A stretch of DNA of 64,000 nucleotides, taken from positions 87,206 to 151,205 of the forward strand of contig NZ_JAGHFX010000043.1 of the NCBI RefSeq assembly GCF_017888565.1, written 5' to 3'. Positions 1 to 9,971 of the stretch are shown piece after piece (positions within the stretch are counted from its first letter, which is position 1; the number at the start of each line of letters is the position of its first letter). Position numbers and translations under genes: made by a program. The notes beneath the pieces were generated by a model, which searched no databases, was not told the DNA's origin, and saw only the letters and a list, made by a program, of their open reading frames with translations. This DNA comes from Clostridium sp. GTDB taxonomy: Bacteria > Bacillota > Clostridia > Clostridiales > Clostridiaceae.

Positions 1-1
1 A

Positions 2-814
2 GTTAGAGAGAAGTGTAATTTTCCAAATAACTTTAGATGTGAAATGGACCTTGAAAATTACTTAAAACAAAATAAGATAATTGGATTAGAAGGCATAGAC
101 ACTAGAGCATTAACAAAGGTTTTAAGAAATTATGGAACTATGAAAGGTATGATTTCTTTAGAAGAAGTTACTTTAGAGGATGTTAAGGAAAGAATAAATT
201 CTTTTTCAAATAAGGAAGCTGTTAGCATAGTTAGTACTAAAGAAAAATATTCAATAGAAGGCGAAGGAAAGCACGTAGCAATAATTGACTTTGGAATAAA
301 GGAAAATATAATAAGAAATTTTAAAAATAGAGGATGCAAGTTAACTGTATTTCCTATGAATGCAACTGCAGAAGAAGTTTTAGAAGTAAATCCAGACTTA
401 GTGTTTTTATCAAATGGACCTGGGGATCCAGAGGATCTAGGAGATGTAATAGAAAATATAAAGAAATTAGTAGGAAAGAAGCCAATAGTAGGTATATGTT
501 TAGGACATCAGCTTTTAGCATTAACTTTAGGTGGAAAAACTACTAAATTAAAATTTGGACACAGAGGATGCAATCATCCAGTTAAGGACCTAGAAGAAAA
601 TAAAGTTCATATTACGTCACAAAACCATGGATATGTAGTTGAAACTTTACCAAATGATGTTGTAGCAACACATATCAATATAAATGATGGAACTATTGAA
701 GGTATGAAGCACACAAGCCTTCCGATATTCTCAGTTCAATTCCATCCAGAGGCAGCAGCAGGCCCAAAAGATAGCGAATATATATTTGATAAGTTTATAA
801 AATATGCACTATAG
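2..814 (+). CDS. carA: Carbamoyl-phosphate synthase small (glutaminase) subunit, 5' end missing
   Basis: Glutamine amidotransferase subunit that hydrolyses glutamine and passes ammonia to CarB for carbamoyl phosphate (pyrimidine and arginine synthesis). The reading frame is open from base 2 and continues the family's N-terminal domain upstream of the first ATG at 44 (residues REKCNFPNNFRCEM), so the true start lies outside the window and the ATG at 44 is internal. The class I amidotransferase core is complete: GICLGHQ carries the nucleophile Cys (codon near 497), and FHPEA near the end carries the His-Glu pair. It is followed after 13 bases by carB with a good ribosome site, a typical carAB operon. 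Very confident. Confidence 0.95.
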   Translation, partial: VREKCNFPNNFRCEMDLENYLKQNKIIGLEGIDTRALTKVLRNYGTMKGMISLEEVTLEDVKERINSFSNKEAVSIVSTKEKYSIEGEGKHVAIIDFGIKENIIRNFKNRGCKLTVFPMNATAEEVLEVNPDLVFLSNGPGDPEDLGDVIENIKKLVGKKPIVGICLGHQLLALTLGGKTTKLKFGHRGCNHPVKDLEENKVHITSQNHGYVVETLPNDVVATHININDGTIEGMKHTSLPIFSVQFHPEAAAGPKDSEYIFDKFIKYAL

Positions 815-827
815 GAGGATTTAGGAT

Positions 828-3800
828 ATGCCATTAAATAAAGATATTAAAAAAGTTTTAGTAATAGGATCAGGACCAATAGTTATAGGACAAGCAGCTG
901 AATTTGATTATTCAGGAACTCAAGCATGCCAAGCTTTAAAAGAAGAAGGAATAGAAGTAGTTTTAGTTAATTCAAATCCAGCAACTATTATGACTGACTC
1001 AGAAGTTGCTGATAAGATATATATAGAGCCATTAACAGTTGAGTTTTTAGAAAAAGTTATAGAGAAGGAAAGACCTGATAGTTTACTTACAGGAATGGGT
1101 GGGCAAACAGGACTTAACCTTGCTGTAGATTTATATGAAGCAGGAATTTTAGATAAATATAATGTAAAGGTAATTGGTACATCTATTCAATCTATTAAAG
1201 AGGGTGAAGATAGAGAGCTTTTCAGAAATATGATGAATAGAATTAATGAACCAGTTATACAAAGTGAAATTATAACTGATATGGAAGCTGGGGTTACTTA
1301 TGCTACTAATATTGGATATCCAGTAATAGTTAGACCTGCTTACACATTAGGGGGAACTGGTGGCGGAATTGCTGAAAATGAAGCAGAGCTTAGAGAAATA
1401 TTAGCCTCAGGATTACAACTAAGTACAATTGGTCAAGTTCTTTTAGAAAAGTCAGTTAAGGGTTGGAAGGAAATAGAGTACGAAGTGATGAGAGACTCTT
1501 ATGGAAACTGCATAACTGTATGTAACATGGAAAATATAGATCCAGTTGGGATTCATACAGGAGATAGTATAGTTGTTGCACCATCTCAAACTTTATCTGA
1601 TAAAGAATATCAAATGCTTAGAACTTCAGCAATAAATATTATAAATGCTGTAGGAATAGAAGGAGGATGTAATGTACAATTTGCATTAAATCCAAATTCA
1701 TTTGAGTATGCGGTAATAGAAATCAACCCAAGGGTTTCAAGGTCATCTGCTTTAGCATCTAAGGCAACAGGATATCCAATAGCTAAGCTTGCAGCAAAGA
1801 TAGCATTAGGATATGGATTAGATGAAATTAAAAATGCAGTAACTCAAAAAACTTATGCTTGCTTTGAGCCAACATTAGATTATGTTGTAGTTAAGATTCC
1901 AAAGTGGCCATTTGATAAGTTTTATGCAGCAGATAGAGCTTTAGGAACAAAGATGATGGCAACTGGAGAAATAATGGCAATAGGTGCTAATTTAGAAGCA
2001 GCACTTTTAAAGGGAATAAGAAGCTTAGAAATAGGAAAATATTCTTTAGATCATCCTAAATTTAAAGAATTAAGTATCCAAGAATTAAAGTCAATAGTAG
2101 TTAAACCTGATGATGAAAGATTATTTGCTTTAGCTGAAATGATAAGAAGAGATTATAGAATAGAAAGTATCGCTAAGATAACTGGAATAGATATATTCTT
2201 CTTAGAAAAATTCAAGTGGATAGTTGAAGAAGAAACTAGATTAAAATTAAGCAAGATAGAAGATTTAGATAAAGAATGGTTATTAAACTTAAAGAAAAAG
2301 GGATTCTCAGACAAGGCTATAGCAGATATGCTTAAAGTTAGTCCAGAGGATGTATATAAGTTAAGAATGATATGGAATATCAAGCCTGCATATAAGATGG
2401 TTGATACTTGTGGAGGAGAATTTGAAGCCTTATCACCATATTACTACTCAACTTATGAACAATATGATGAAGTAGAAGTATCAGATAAAAAGAAAGTAAT
2501 AGTTATAGGTTCAGGTCCAATAAGAATAGGTCAAGGAATAGAATTTGATTATGCTTCAGTACACTGTGTAAAATCATTAAAGAAAATGGGTATTGAAACT
2601 ATAATAGTAAATAATAATCCAGAAACAGTAAGTACAGATTTTAATATATCAGATAAACTTTACTTTGAGCCATTAACAGAAGAAGATGTATTAAATATAA
2701 TTGAAAAGGAAAATCCAGATGGAGTTATACTACAATTTGGTGGTCAGACAGCTATTAAGCTTGCTAACTTCTTAAAGGAAAAGGGAATTAAGACTTTAGG
2801 AACAACAGCTGATCAAATAGATATGGCTGAAGATAGAGAAAAGTTTGATGATCTATTAGAAAGATTAGGAATAGATAGACCAAAGGGTAAAGGCGTTTGG
2901 AATATGGAAGAAGGCTTAGAAGAAGCTAGAAGATTAGGGTTCCCAGTATTAGTAAGACCTTCATATGTTCTAGGTGGACAAGGGATGGAAATTACACATG
3001 ATGAAGAGGAATTAAAGTATTATTTAAAAAATACATTTGCGAAGGATAAGAAAAACCCTATACTAGTAGATAAGTATTTAATGGGTAGAGAAATAGAAGT
3101 AGATGCAATATCAGATGGAGAAGAAATATTAATTCCAGGAGTAATGGAGCATTTAGAAAGAGCTGGAGTTCACTCTGGAGATTCGGTAACTATGTATCCA
3201 AGTCAAAATATAACTTCTGATATAAAGGCTAAAGTTTTAGATTATACTAAAAAATTAGCAGTAGCAATTGGAATTAAGGGAATGATAAATATTCAGTTCA
3301 TAGAATTTCAAGGAGAACTTTATATTATAGAAGTTAACCCTAGAGCATCAAGAACTGTGCCATATATAAGTAAGGTAAGTAAAGTTCCAATAGTAGACTT
3401 AGCTACTAAAGTAATGCTTGGACACAAATTAAAAGATTTAGGATATGGAGTAGATATATACAAAGAACCAGAATTGGTATCTGTAAAAGTACCTGTATTC
3501 TCAACACAAAAATTACCTAAGGTTGAAGTATCATTAGGACCAGAAATGAAATCAACAGGAGAAGTTTTAGGTGTAGGAAGAAATATAGAGGAAGCTTTAT
3601 ATAAAGGATTTGTAGCAGGCGGTATGTATCCTTCAAATAAAAAAGGAAGGATATTAGCAACTATAAATAATCATGATAAAAAGGAGTTCCTTCCTATAGC
3701 TAAAATGTTAGCTGAAGTAGGATATAAATTTGTTGCAACAGAAGGTACAGCAAATCTTTTAAAAGAAGCTGATATTGAAGTTGAAGTAGTAAGAAAGTTA

Positions 3801-4034
3801 CACGAAGATGTACCTAATATATTAGATATAGTAAAAAATAAAGAAGTAGACTTAGTAGTTAATACTCCAACTAAGGGTAATGATTCTAAGAGGGATGGAT
3901 TTATTATAAGAAGAGCTGCTGTAGAAAGAAATATAGGTGTTATAACAGCTTTAGACACATTAAGAGCGATAGCTGAAGTTAAAGTTTTTGAAATAGAGAA
4001 TAGGAATCTAGAGGTTTTTAATATAGCAGAATAA
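828..4034 (+). CDS. carB: Carbamoyl-phosphate synthase large subunit
   Basis: Makes carbamoyl phosphate from bicarbonate, ammonia (from CarA) and two ATP in the cytoplasm. The 1068-aa length is the full family length. Two homologous ATP-grasp halves are visible, each opening with the same nucleotide-binding pattern ([11 protein letters not shown] near residue 12 and [11 protein letters not shown] near 560). The oligomerisation segment lies between them, and an MGS-like allosteric domain follows from about residue 935. ATG start at 828 is preceded by AGGAGG. It forms an operon with carA and ends at an intrinsic terminator. No damage seen. Confidence 0.97.
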   Translation: MPLNKDIKKVLVIGSGPIVIGQAAEFDYSGTQACQALKEEGIEVVLVNSNPATIMTDSEVADKIYIEPLTVEFLEKVIEKERPDSLLTGMGGQTGLNLAVDLYEAGILDKYNVKVIGTSIQSIKEGEDRELFRNMMNRINEPVIQSEIITDMEAGVTYATNIGYPVIVRPAYTLGGTGGGIAENEAELREILASGLQLSTIGQVLLEKSVKGWKEIEYEVMRDSYGNCITVCNMENIDPVGIHTGDSIVVAPSQTLSDKEYQMLRTSAINIINAVGIEGGCNVQFALNPNSFEYAVIEINPRVSRSSALASKATGYPIAKLAAKIALGYGLDEIKNAVTQKTYACFEPTLDYVVVKIPKWPFDKFYAADRALGTKMMATGEIMAIGANLEAALLKGIRSLEIGKYSLDHPKFKELSIQELKSIVVKPDDERLFALAEMIRRDYRIESIAKITGIDIFFLEKFKWIVEEETRLKLSKIEDLDKEWLLNLKKKGFSDKAIADMLKVSPEDVYKLRMIWNIKPAYKMVDTCGGEFEALSPYYYSTYEQYDEVEVSDKKKVIVIGSGPIRIGQGIEFDYASVHCVKSLKKMGIETIIVNNNPETVSTDFNISDKLYFEPLTEEDVLNIIEKENPDGVILQFGGQTAIKLANFLKEKGIKTLGTTADQIDMAEDREKFDDLLERLGIDRPKGKGVWNMEEGLEEARRLGFPVLVRPSYVLGGQGMEITHDEEELKYYLKNTFAKDKKNPILVDKYLMGREIEVDAISDGEEILIPGVMEHLERAGVHSGDSVTMYPSQNITSDIKAKVLDYTKKLAVAIGIKGMINIQFIEFQGELYIIEVNPRASRTVPYISKVSKVPIVDLATKVMLGHKLKDLGYGVDIYKEPELVSVKVPVFSTQKLPKVEVSLGPEMKSTGEVLGVGRNIEEALYKGFVAGGMYPSNKKGRILATINNHDKKEFLPIAKMLAEVGYKFVATEGTANLLKEADIEVEVVRKLHEDVPNILDIVKNKEVDLVVNTPTKGNDSKRDGFIIRRAAVERNIGVITALDTLRAIAEVKVFEIENRNLEVFNIAE

Positions 4035-4045
4035 TAATTAATAAG

Positions 4046-4092
4046 TGGAGATTTTTATGGGAGTTGATCTATAAAATCTCCATTTATTTTTA
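4046..4092 (+). terminator. Intrinsic terminator after carB
   Basis: TGGAGATTTT pairs with AAAATCTCCA across a roughly 16-base loop and is followed by a T-rich run. It lies just after the carB stop codon. Confidence 0.7.
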
Positions 4093-4391
4093 CTTGTAGA
4101 AAGTGTGAAAATTTAGAGGGTTAGAGGCGGTGTTATACAAAGTATCTAGTGCTTTGGAGCTGAAAATAAGCTTGTTTTATAATTTATATAGGTTTAATTA
4201 TTTATATAAAAAAAGTAATTGTATATGGTTATATTCTAATATGGGGCAACATAATATATAAAGAATGTATGGTTACATAATAAAAATACCTTATATCATA
4301 GAAATGTTTATATAAATTTTGACAATAAATAATATATTTCTACAATAAAAAAGTATTTTTATAATTATTATGTAAAAATTATATACAAGTA
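4093..4391. other. AT-rich intergenic stretch, no gene recognised
   Basis: About 300 bases between the carB terminator and the promoter of the next gene. No reading frame with a plausible ribosome site and no RNA family I recognise. A slightly less AT-rich patch at about 4120-4160 was read on both strands without finding a known motif. Confidence 0.5.
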
Positions 4392-4440
4392 TTGACATAA
4401 AACGTATGTTCGTATAATATAGATGTAGAACTTATGTTTG
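4392..4440 (+). promoter_or_regulatory. Sigma-A promoter with two LexA-like operators
   Basis: TTGACA at 4392-4397 is followed by TATAAT at 4413-4418 (15-base spacer), or by TAATAT at 4415-4420 (17-base spacer). Between the boxes, 4399-4412 read on the minus strand is CGAACATACGTTTT, 13 of 14 matches to the Bacillus SOS box CGAACRNRYGTTYG. A second copy at 4427-4440, AGAACTTATGTTTG, matches 12 of 14. Both share GAAC-N4-GTTT, with centres 28 bases apart. Their placement over the promoter spacer and just after the start site is where a repressor would act. LexA binding is inferred. Confidence 0.6.
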
Positions 4441-4453
4441 GTTGGAGGGTAAT

Positions 4454-4744
4454 ATGAATAATGATATTTTTGTAAAGTTAAATTATAAAACAATAGGTGA
4501 ATTTAAAAGCTTAATAATAGATAGACAGCATATAGATAATGAAAAAGAAAAATATTTAATGTGTACAGGTAAATATGACAAAAATGGATGGACTTTTATA
4601 TTTAAGGCCAATAGTATGAAGGAAGCGGAAGATTTTATAAATAATAATTCATTAAGTAGAAAAAAGAACGTTATAAAAAATGTTTTAGATAATAATATAT
4701 CCTTTATGGACAATGAAAAAATTCATATTCCTGCATGGATATAA
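4454..4744 (+). CDS. Small protein of unknown function, probably SOS-regulated
   Basis: A 96-aa soluble, charged protein with no membrane segment or signal peptide and no family I recognise. The ATG at 4454 is chosen because TTGGAGGG sits 6-7 bases upstream; an in-frame TTG at 4442 lies inside that ribosome site. The middle has a WTFIFKA stretch followed by an amphipathic helix-like segment, and the tail is rich in Asn and Ile. It stands alone between carB and the convergent glutamine synthetase gene. The two LexA-like boxes in its promoter suggest induction by DNA damage. Known SOS small proteins such as YneA have a membrane anchor, which this one lacks, so no function is assigned. Confidence 0.75.
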   Translation: MNNDIFVKLNYKTIGEFKSLIIDRQHIDNEKEKYLMCTGKYDKNGWTFIFKANSMKEAEDFINNNSLSRKKNVIKNVLDNNISFMDNEKIHIPAWI

Positions 4745-4850
4745 AAATATCAGTTTATATAAAAAGTTAGGCAGAGGGATAATCATAGAGATGAAAAATT
4801 TCTCTACCTTGTATTGAATTTAAAATTGCATATTGACTTGTTAATAAAAT

Positions 4851-4880
4851 AAAAAGCTAAGCTTATTAGCTTAACTTTTT
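4851..4880. terminator. Bidirectional terminator between convergent genes
   Basis: AAAAAGCTAAGC / GCTTAACTTTTT hairpin with A-run on one side and T-run on the other. It serves the small gene on the plus strand and the glutamine synthetase on the minus strand. Confidence 0.7.
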
Positions 4881-4900
4881 AATAATGTTTCTATATAAAT

Positions 4901-6796
4901 TTATATATCTAATAAATTCTTTGTATAGTTAGTATAAAGATTTCTTAATTCACTCATTTTATTTTCTAATTCAAGTGATAGATCAGATGCTAGAGCATAA
5001 TTTTTATTAGATAAAGCTAACTTTATACGAGTGAATAAGCTTTTGGTTGTATAAGTATCTTTCATTATATAATGTCTTAAATTATCTATAGTCATCCAAT
5101 TTGATATATCTAAATCTAATGCATTCTCAGAGTGAAGCTTTTTAAATGACCTAACTTCAGCAGCGTGATTTAGTATAACTCTATGAACAATATCAGTAGT
5201 CCATCTTTGAATTGTAGCAAGTTTAAAGCTATTTATTAATTTATCACTAAATACATCATTTCTTTTTAATATATTTAATTTATTTGAATACGTATCTAAT
5301 TGAATTAAGTTTTCATATACAGTAGCAGGTGCTTTACCAAAGTATTCATTTCTTTCTTTCTCTGTGTAGAATTCAAATACGTCTTCTTCACTTCTATAAG
5401 CTCTAGGTCTTTCTAAATAATGAGCATCCTCACCAGGTTTCTTTGATAACTCTGCCAAAAGCTCTTCTTCAGTTTTATCATTTTCAAGGGCATAGATTAT
5501 TCCATCAAGCATTGACATATATGAAACAGAAAGAGCGAGATAGATATTTGTATGAGGATTAGGTGATCTAAGCTCGAATCTTGTTGCTAATGGATTGGTT
5601 AAATCTCTTATTAATCCTATTAATATAGTTCTATTTCTTGATGGATTATCAGGAGATACTCCAAGTGATGTAACTATACATATAGGTGCTTCAAAGCCAG
5701 GTTTTAACCTTTTAAACGCACCACTAGTTGAAGATATAAATGGATTCATAATCTCATAGTTTTTTAATACTCCCATTATAGCTCCATATCCTATGCAGCT
5801 TAGGAAATCTTCTTTAGTTGCATGGAATAGGTTTATTCTCTTTCCATCTTTTAATTTTAAACTAACACCTAGGTGGATATGCATTCCAGAACCAGCAACA
5901 TCATCTATTGGTTTTGCCTTAAATGTAACATCCAAGCCGTGTCTTCTGAATGTTTCTTGAGTTAATATTTTTACGAAGATTTCATTGTCAGCAGCTTGAA
6001 TAGCATCAGAATATTTCCAGTCAATTTCAAGTTGCTCCATTATATGATTGAATTCTCCATTAGTATCAAGCTTTGACTTTACTCCACCAACTTCTTTATG
6101 TCCCATTTCAGGTTCGAATCCATATGATTCCATAAGAAGTAAAGTTTCTTCTAATGCAGTCCTAACAGCACCTTTAGTTCTTGTCCAATATTGTTCTTGT
6201 AATACTTCAGATGTAGACAATTCTTCTATATGAGCTTGTTCATTTGGAGTTTTAACCCAAAATTCTAGCTCAGAAGCTGAAGTTATTACAATTTCATCTA
6301 TATCATCATATTCAATTCCAAATGGGTTTAAAGTTTTAGGTTTATTTTTAAAGATATCTAAAAGAGTTGATTTAAATGTATTTATTGCTGAAGTAAGAAT
6401 ATTTCTTGAACATACTGATTTATTATTATGAATTAGGAATGAAGGGATTCTAAGAGTACCAATAGGCTTGCTAGTAAATGGATCAATATGATCATAATTA
6501 TAGTCAACAAACCAATTAGCATTAAGATCTGCAATCATATCAACTTTTGCGTCATTTAATGTTGCAATCCCAGGAAGTACAACTGAAGAACCATCTGTTT
6601 GAATAGCAACTCCATTTAAAAATGAGTCAATATCATCTAAAAATAATCTTGATGGAATTTTTTCGTCAGTATCATTACCTGATAAATCTATTCCAACAAT
6701 AGATACAAATTTTATTTCAGGATGGTCTTTAAAGATTCTAAATAAGTCTTCTTTATTATGTTTTGATTTTGGTATTGTAAAAATTAAATCTTTCAT
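4901..6796 (-). CDS. Glutamine synthetase, long GlnA-like form
   Basis: ATP-dependent ligase joining glutamate and ammonia. The 631-aa protein is longer than classical GSI (about 440-470 aa) and shorter than most GSIII. The family catalytic signatures are present: GSGMHIHLG near residues 303-311, NPSRNRTILIG, and RFELRSPNPHTN with glutamate and ATP ligands. An N-terminal extension and a C-terminal helical region of about 130 residues account for the added length. The ATG at 6796 is chosen because AAGGAAG lies 5-6 bases upstream; an in-frame TTG 27 bases earlier has no ribosome site. It is a single-gene unit with its own promoter and a structured leader. The enzyme class is confident, the exact subtype is not. 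Confidence 0.88.
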   Translation of the reverse strand: MKDLIFTIPKSKHNKEDLFRIFKDHPEIKFVSIVGIDLSGNDTDEKIPSRLFLDDIDSFLNGVAIQTDGSSVVLPGIATLNDAKVDMIADLNANWFVDYNYDHIDPFTSKPIGTLRIPSFLIHNNKSVCSRNILTSAINTFKSTLLDIFKNKPKTLNPFGIEYDDIDEIVITSASELEFWVKTPNEQAHIEELSTSEVLQEQYWTRTKGAVRTALEETLLLMESYGFEPEMGHKEVGGVKSKLDTNGEFNHIMEQLEIDWKYSDAIQAADNEIFVKILTQETFRRHGLDVTFKAKPIDDVAGSGMHIHLGVSLKLKDGKRINLFHATKEDFLSCIGYGAIMGVLKNYEIMNPFISSTSGAFKRLKPGFEAPICIVTSLGVSPDNPSRNRTILIGLIRDLTNPLATRFELRSPNPHTNIYLALSVSYMSMLDGIIYALENDKTEEELLAELSKKPGEDAHYLERPRAYRSEEDVFEFYTEKERNEYFGKAPATVYENLIQLDTYSNKLNILKRNDVFSDKLINSFKLATIQRWTTDIVHRVILNHAAEVRSFKKLHSENALDLDISNWMTIDNLRHYIMKDTYTTKSLFTRIKLALSNKNYALASDLSLELENKMSELRNLYTNYTKNLLDI

Positions 6797-6939
6797 AAAA
6801 TCTTCCTTGCCGAAATATAACAAGGAAAAGTCACTTCCTTTCTGCTTTAAATCGAATATTTAACTGGTCTAGACGTCATAATATTCGTAAAATCTTTAAT
6901 TTATAAAGCAATTCTATTATATACATGGTATGATGTCAA
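6797..6939 (-). promoter_or_regulatory. Promoter and structured leader of the glutamine synthetase gene
   Basis: Read on the minus strand, TTGACA (6939-6934), a 17-base spacer and TAGAAT (6916-6911) form a promoter. The leader of about 110 bases contains a CGAATAT/ATATTCG hairpin with a long loop. It then has three short elements: AAGGAA (about 6840-6835), TTCCTTG (6827-6821) and CAAGGAA (6809-6803). The last is the ribosome site. The middle element can pair with either neighbour, giving two exclusive hairpins, one of which hides the ribosome site. Regulation is inferred from pairing only. Confidence 0.5.
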
Positions 6940-7010
6940 TAATTAATTTAACAAAATAATGTAAAAATAATATTAGATGTATGAAAGATTTTTAAATTCT
7001 TAAATAAAAA

Positions 7011-7061
7011 TATGTAGGCTTGTGTTAATTTCAAGTGAAGCTATAAAAATAAGCCTACATA
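7011..7061 (-). terminator. Terminator of the MutS-like gene
   Basis: TATGTAGGCTT and AAGCCTACATA form a perfect 11-base stem with a long loop. On the minus strand it is followed by a T-rich tract, 10 bases after the stop codon. Confidence 0.65.
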
Positions 7062-7070
7062 CTTATGTTC

Positions 7071-8822
7071 TTATTTAGTAGAAATATCTTTAATTGAATT
7101 ATTTATTATTTCATTAGGATAGCCTAAATAGGATAATAGTTTTATGGCATTTCCTGTATTACAGATGCCTTCTTTTAATTTAAAATCAAAAATTAAACCT
7201 TTGGTTTCATCAACATCTTCACAAAAATAATATTTTAAATATTTATCATTACAAGTTTCAGCTAATTCTAAATCATGTGTCGCAACAATTGAAAGTGCAT
7301 TTCTATTCATAATATATTTTAAAATCTGCTTAGAGGTAGCGATTCTTTCAATTGGGTTTGTTCCCTTAAAGATTTCATCAATTATGCAAAACGCTGGTAC
7401 TTCTTCTTCTAATGAATTTAAAATCCTAAGAACAGCATTACATTCTTCTAAATAATAGCTAGTACCAGATAAAACGTCATCTGAAATACTAAGAGAAGAG
7501 ATAACCCTAAAGAAGGAGGAAGTATACTCATCACATAAACATGTATAAATAGATTGAGCTAATAGTATATTTAAAGCTAGAGTTCTCATAAATGTAGATT
7601 TACCAGACATATTTGAGCCTGTCAAAATAACTCCTTTATTATTTAAATGTATACTGTTAGGAATACCATCTTCTAATAATGGATGATAGGCATTTTCTAT
7701 TTTGAATAAATTATTTTTATTATCAGTAAAGTTAGGCAAGCTATAATTTTTTAATTTAGTTCTATAAGAAGATACAGAAATATAAGCTTCTATTTTACCA
7801 ACTAATGCATAGAGTTCAATTAACTCTTGTCTATTTTTTTTTATAATATTGATTATAGAGTAGTAAGATCGTATTCTAGTTAGAAATAAAGCATTTATTG
7901 TTTCTATAAATATATCTAGAGCTCCTTGAGAATAAATAAATAATGTTTTTTTATCTATTTTAGAAAATAGATTTACTCTTTCTTTTATTTTGTTTATTTC
8001 ATTTTTTAAAGTAGGATCGTCAATTTTAGATAGTTCCTTAGAAGCTCTAATAAAGTCGCCTAAATATTGAAGTGAAGTAAGTTCGTATTCTATTTCAGAT
8101 GCTGTTCGTAGGGAAATGAACATATATATGGCAAAAATTCCTATAAAGGTTTGAATGTTATCAGAGCCATCAATAATAAACCAAACCAATACTACAACCG
8201 AGCTTAAAGCTATTAAATTATATGATAATACCTTTAATTTATTTACAACTGTTTCTGTATTAAATAAATTAAATATCTCACCTTTTCTTTGTTTTCCTAA
8301 GTTAGAAAATATCTGTTGGACTGTGCCTCTTAGATTTTCATCATCTTTAAATTTTTCTATGATTTTATTTCTTTCTATCAATTCAGTACTAGTAGTTTTG
8401 GGTGTTCTTAAAATGTAATACAGCATTTGCTCCCCTGGAGTTGATGAACAATTGCTTATCTTTTTAAAAACCTCGTCAATATTTAGATCATGAGCAGTTT
8501 GGTCATCTATATCATGAAAGGTATTTTCATTTATATATTTAGGACCATATTCATAATAAAATTTATGTATTTTATCAAAGTCAAACTTGGAGTCATATCC
8601 ATTGGGCCAAGATGAGATTAAGAAAAGTATTTCATTAAACTTTCTTGATTTATCAAAAAGATTGGAAGCGGTAACAATAAATATAATAAAGAGAAAAATT
8701 CCTATTTGATATATTCTACCTCCTAATTCTGGTCCTAATTTAAATGTATAATAAATAGTAGCTATAGATAAAGCTACAAAGATATATGTAAGACACTTAT
8801 AAATTAATAATTTTCTTTTCAA
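7071..8822 (-). CDS. Membrane-anchored MutS-like ATPase
   Basis: The C-terminal third is a MutS-family ATPase: Walker A GSNMSGKST near residue 400, Walker B CIIDEIFKGTN near 478, and an ATHDLEL switch segment. The 583-aa protein lacks the mismatch-recognition domain of MutS and the Smr domain of MutS2. It has two hydrophobic helices at the N-terminus (about 9-27 and 37-55) and another pair near 198-242, so it is predicted to sit in the membrane with the ATPase in the cytoplasm. Proteins of this type are usually labelled 'MutS family DNA mismatch repair protein', but a repair role is not established. TTG start at 8822; upstream AGAGGTGG supports it. Divergent from murI. Confidence 0.8.
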   Translation of the reverse strand: MKRKLLIYKCLTYIFVALSIATIYYTFKLGPELGGRIYQIGIFLFIIFIVTASNLFDKSRKFNEILFLISSWPNGYDSKFDFDKIHKFYYEYGPKYINENTFHDIDDQTAHDLNIDEVFKKISNCSSTPGEQMLYYILRTPKTTSTELIERNKIIEKFKDDENLRGTVQQIFSNLGKQRKGEIFNLFNTETVVNKLKVLSYNLIALSSVVVLVWFIIDGSDNIQTFIGIFAIYMFISLRTASEIEYELTSLQYLGDFIRASKELSKIDDPTLKNEINKIKERVNLFSKIDKKTLFIYSQGALDIFIETINALFLTRIRSYYSIINIIKKNRQELIELYALVGKIEAYISVSSYRTKLKNYSLPNFTDNKNNLFKIENAYHPLLEDGIPNSIHLNNKGVILTGSNMSGKSTFMRTLALNILLAQSIYTCLCDEYTSSFFRVISSLSISDDVLSGTSYYLEECNAVLRILNSLEEEVPAFCIIDEIFKGTNPIERIATSKQILKYIMNRNALSIVATHDLELAETCNDKYLKYYFCEDVDETKGLIFDFKLKEGICNTGNAIKLLSYLGYPNEIINNSIKDISTK

Positions 8823-9002
8823 AAAACCACCTCTGTTAATTAATTGTATAATTTATTATAATATAACATTAATAGAAAAAATAGTATTTAGGGATTGTAA
8901 TTAAAAATTTATCGAAGTTAAATAACAATATAAATCTGTAGATTTATATTAAATAAAGGTATAAAATAAAATATAGAATTAAAGAAAATGGAGTGAGATT
9001 AG

Positions 9003-9776
9003 GTGGACAATAAGAATAGGCCAATAGGTTTTTTTGATTCAGGAGTAGGCGGATTAAGTGTAATGAAAGAAGCAATACAAGTAATGCCGAATGAGAACTA
9101 TATATATTTTGGAGATTCTAAAAATGCACCTTATGGAGTAAAGAGCGTTGAAGAGGTTAGAGATTTGACATTTAAGGCTGTAGAATTCCTGTTAAATAAA
9201 GGGGTTAAGGGTATAGCTATTGCTTGCAATACAGCAACTAGTGCAGCGGTTGCAGATCTTAGAAAAGTATATCCAGACTTACCTTTAGTAGGTATAGAAC
9301 CTGCATTAAAGCCAGCAGTTGAACTTAACAAAGATGGAAATATATTAATTATGGCAACATCAATGACACTCAAGGAAGAAAAATTTAACAGGTTGATGAA
9401 TAGATATAAGGATAGAGCATCAATAATTCCTGTACCATGTCCTGGGCTTGTAGAGTTTATTGAGTCTGGTAAGCTTGATGGGGAAGATGTTGAGGAATAC
9501 TTGTCTGAAAAAATAAATACATATAATGATGATAAAATAGCTTCTATAGTTTTAGGATGTACACATTATCCATTTATAAAGGACGCTTTAATTAAAATTA
9601 TAGGAAAGGATATTACTATAATAGATGGTGGACTAGGAACAGCTAAAGAGTTGAGGAGAAGGTTGAATGAGAAGAATTTATTAACTGAATCAAAGGAAAA
9701 GGGGACTGTTGATATAATTAACTCTTCGAATAAAAATGAAGTTATAGATTTGAGCTATAGATTGTTGAAAAAATAG
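9003..9776 (+). CDS. murI: Glutamate racemase
   Basis: Converts L-glutamate to D-glutamate for peptidoglycan. The 257-aa length is typical. The catalytic signatures are [10 protein letters not shown] at the N-terminus, ACNTATS with the first catalytic Cys, and GCTHYPF with the second. GTG start at 9003, with GGAGTGA upstream. Single gene, divergent from the MutS-like gene, followed by a strong hairpin. Confidence 0.95.
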   Translation: MDNKNRPIGFFDSGVGGLSVMKEAIQVMPNENYIYFGDSKNAPYGVKSVEEVRDLTFKAVEFLLNKGVKGIAIACNTATSAAVADLRKVYPDLPLVGIEPALKPAVELNKDGNILIMATSMTLKEEKFNRLMNRYKDRASIIPVPCPGLVEFIESGKLDGEDVEEYLSEKINTYNDDKIASIVLGCTHYPFIKDALIKIIGKDITIIDGGLGTAKELRRRLNEKNLLTESKEKGTVDIINSSNKNEVIDLSYRLLKK

Positions 9777-9836
9777 AGGCAGTCTTTAAATGGCTTTAGT
9801 TGTAAATAAGAATATAGATTATTAAAAATAATAAAG

Positions 9837-9867
9837 TTAGACTTATAGTTTTATTCTATAAGTCTAA
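9837..9867 (+). terminator. Hairpin after murI, probable terminator
   Basis: TTAGACTTATAG and CTATAAGTCTAA form a perfect 12-base stem with a 7-base loop. The T-run after it is weak and interrupted, so termination efficiency is uncertain. Confidence 0.55.
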
Positions 9868-9894
9868 GAATATTTGTTAAAATGTTGACAAATA

Positions 9895-9923
9895 TTCTAA
9901 AAATTGATATATTATAGTAAAGG
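9895..9923 (+). promoter_or_regulatory. Sigma-A promoter for the DUF4325 gene
   Basis: TTGACA (9895-9900), 17-base spacer, TATATT (9918-9923), about 50 bases before the start codon. Confidence 0.6.
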
Positions 9924-9971
9924 GAGTTTTCAGAAAATTTAATCAATTATAAAATGCTGGGGGTATGTTTT

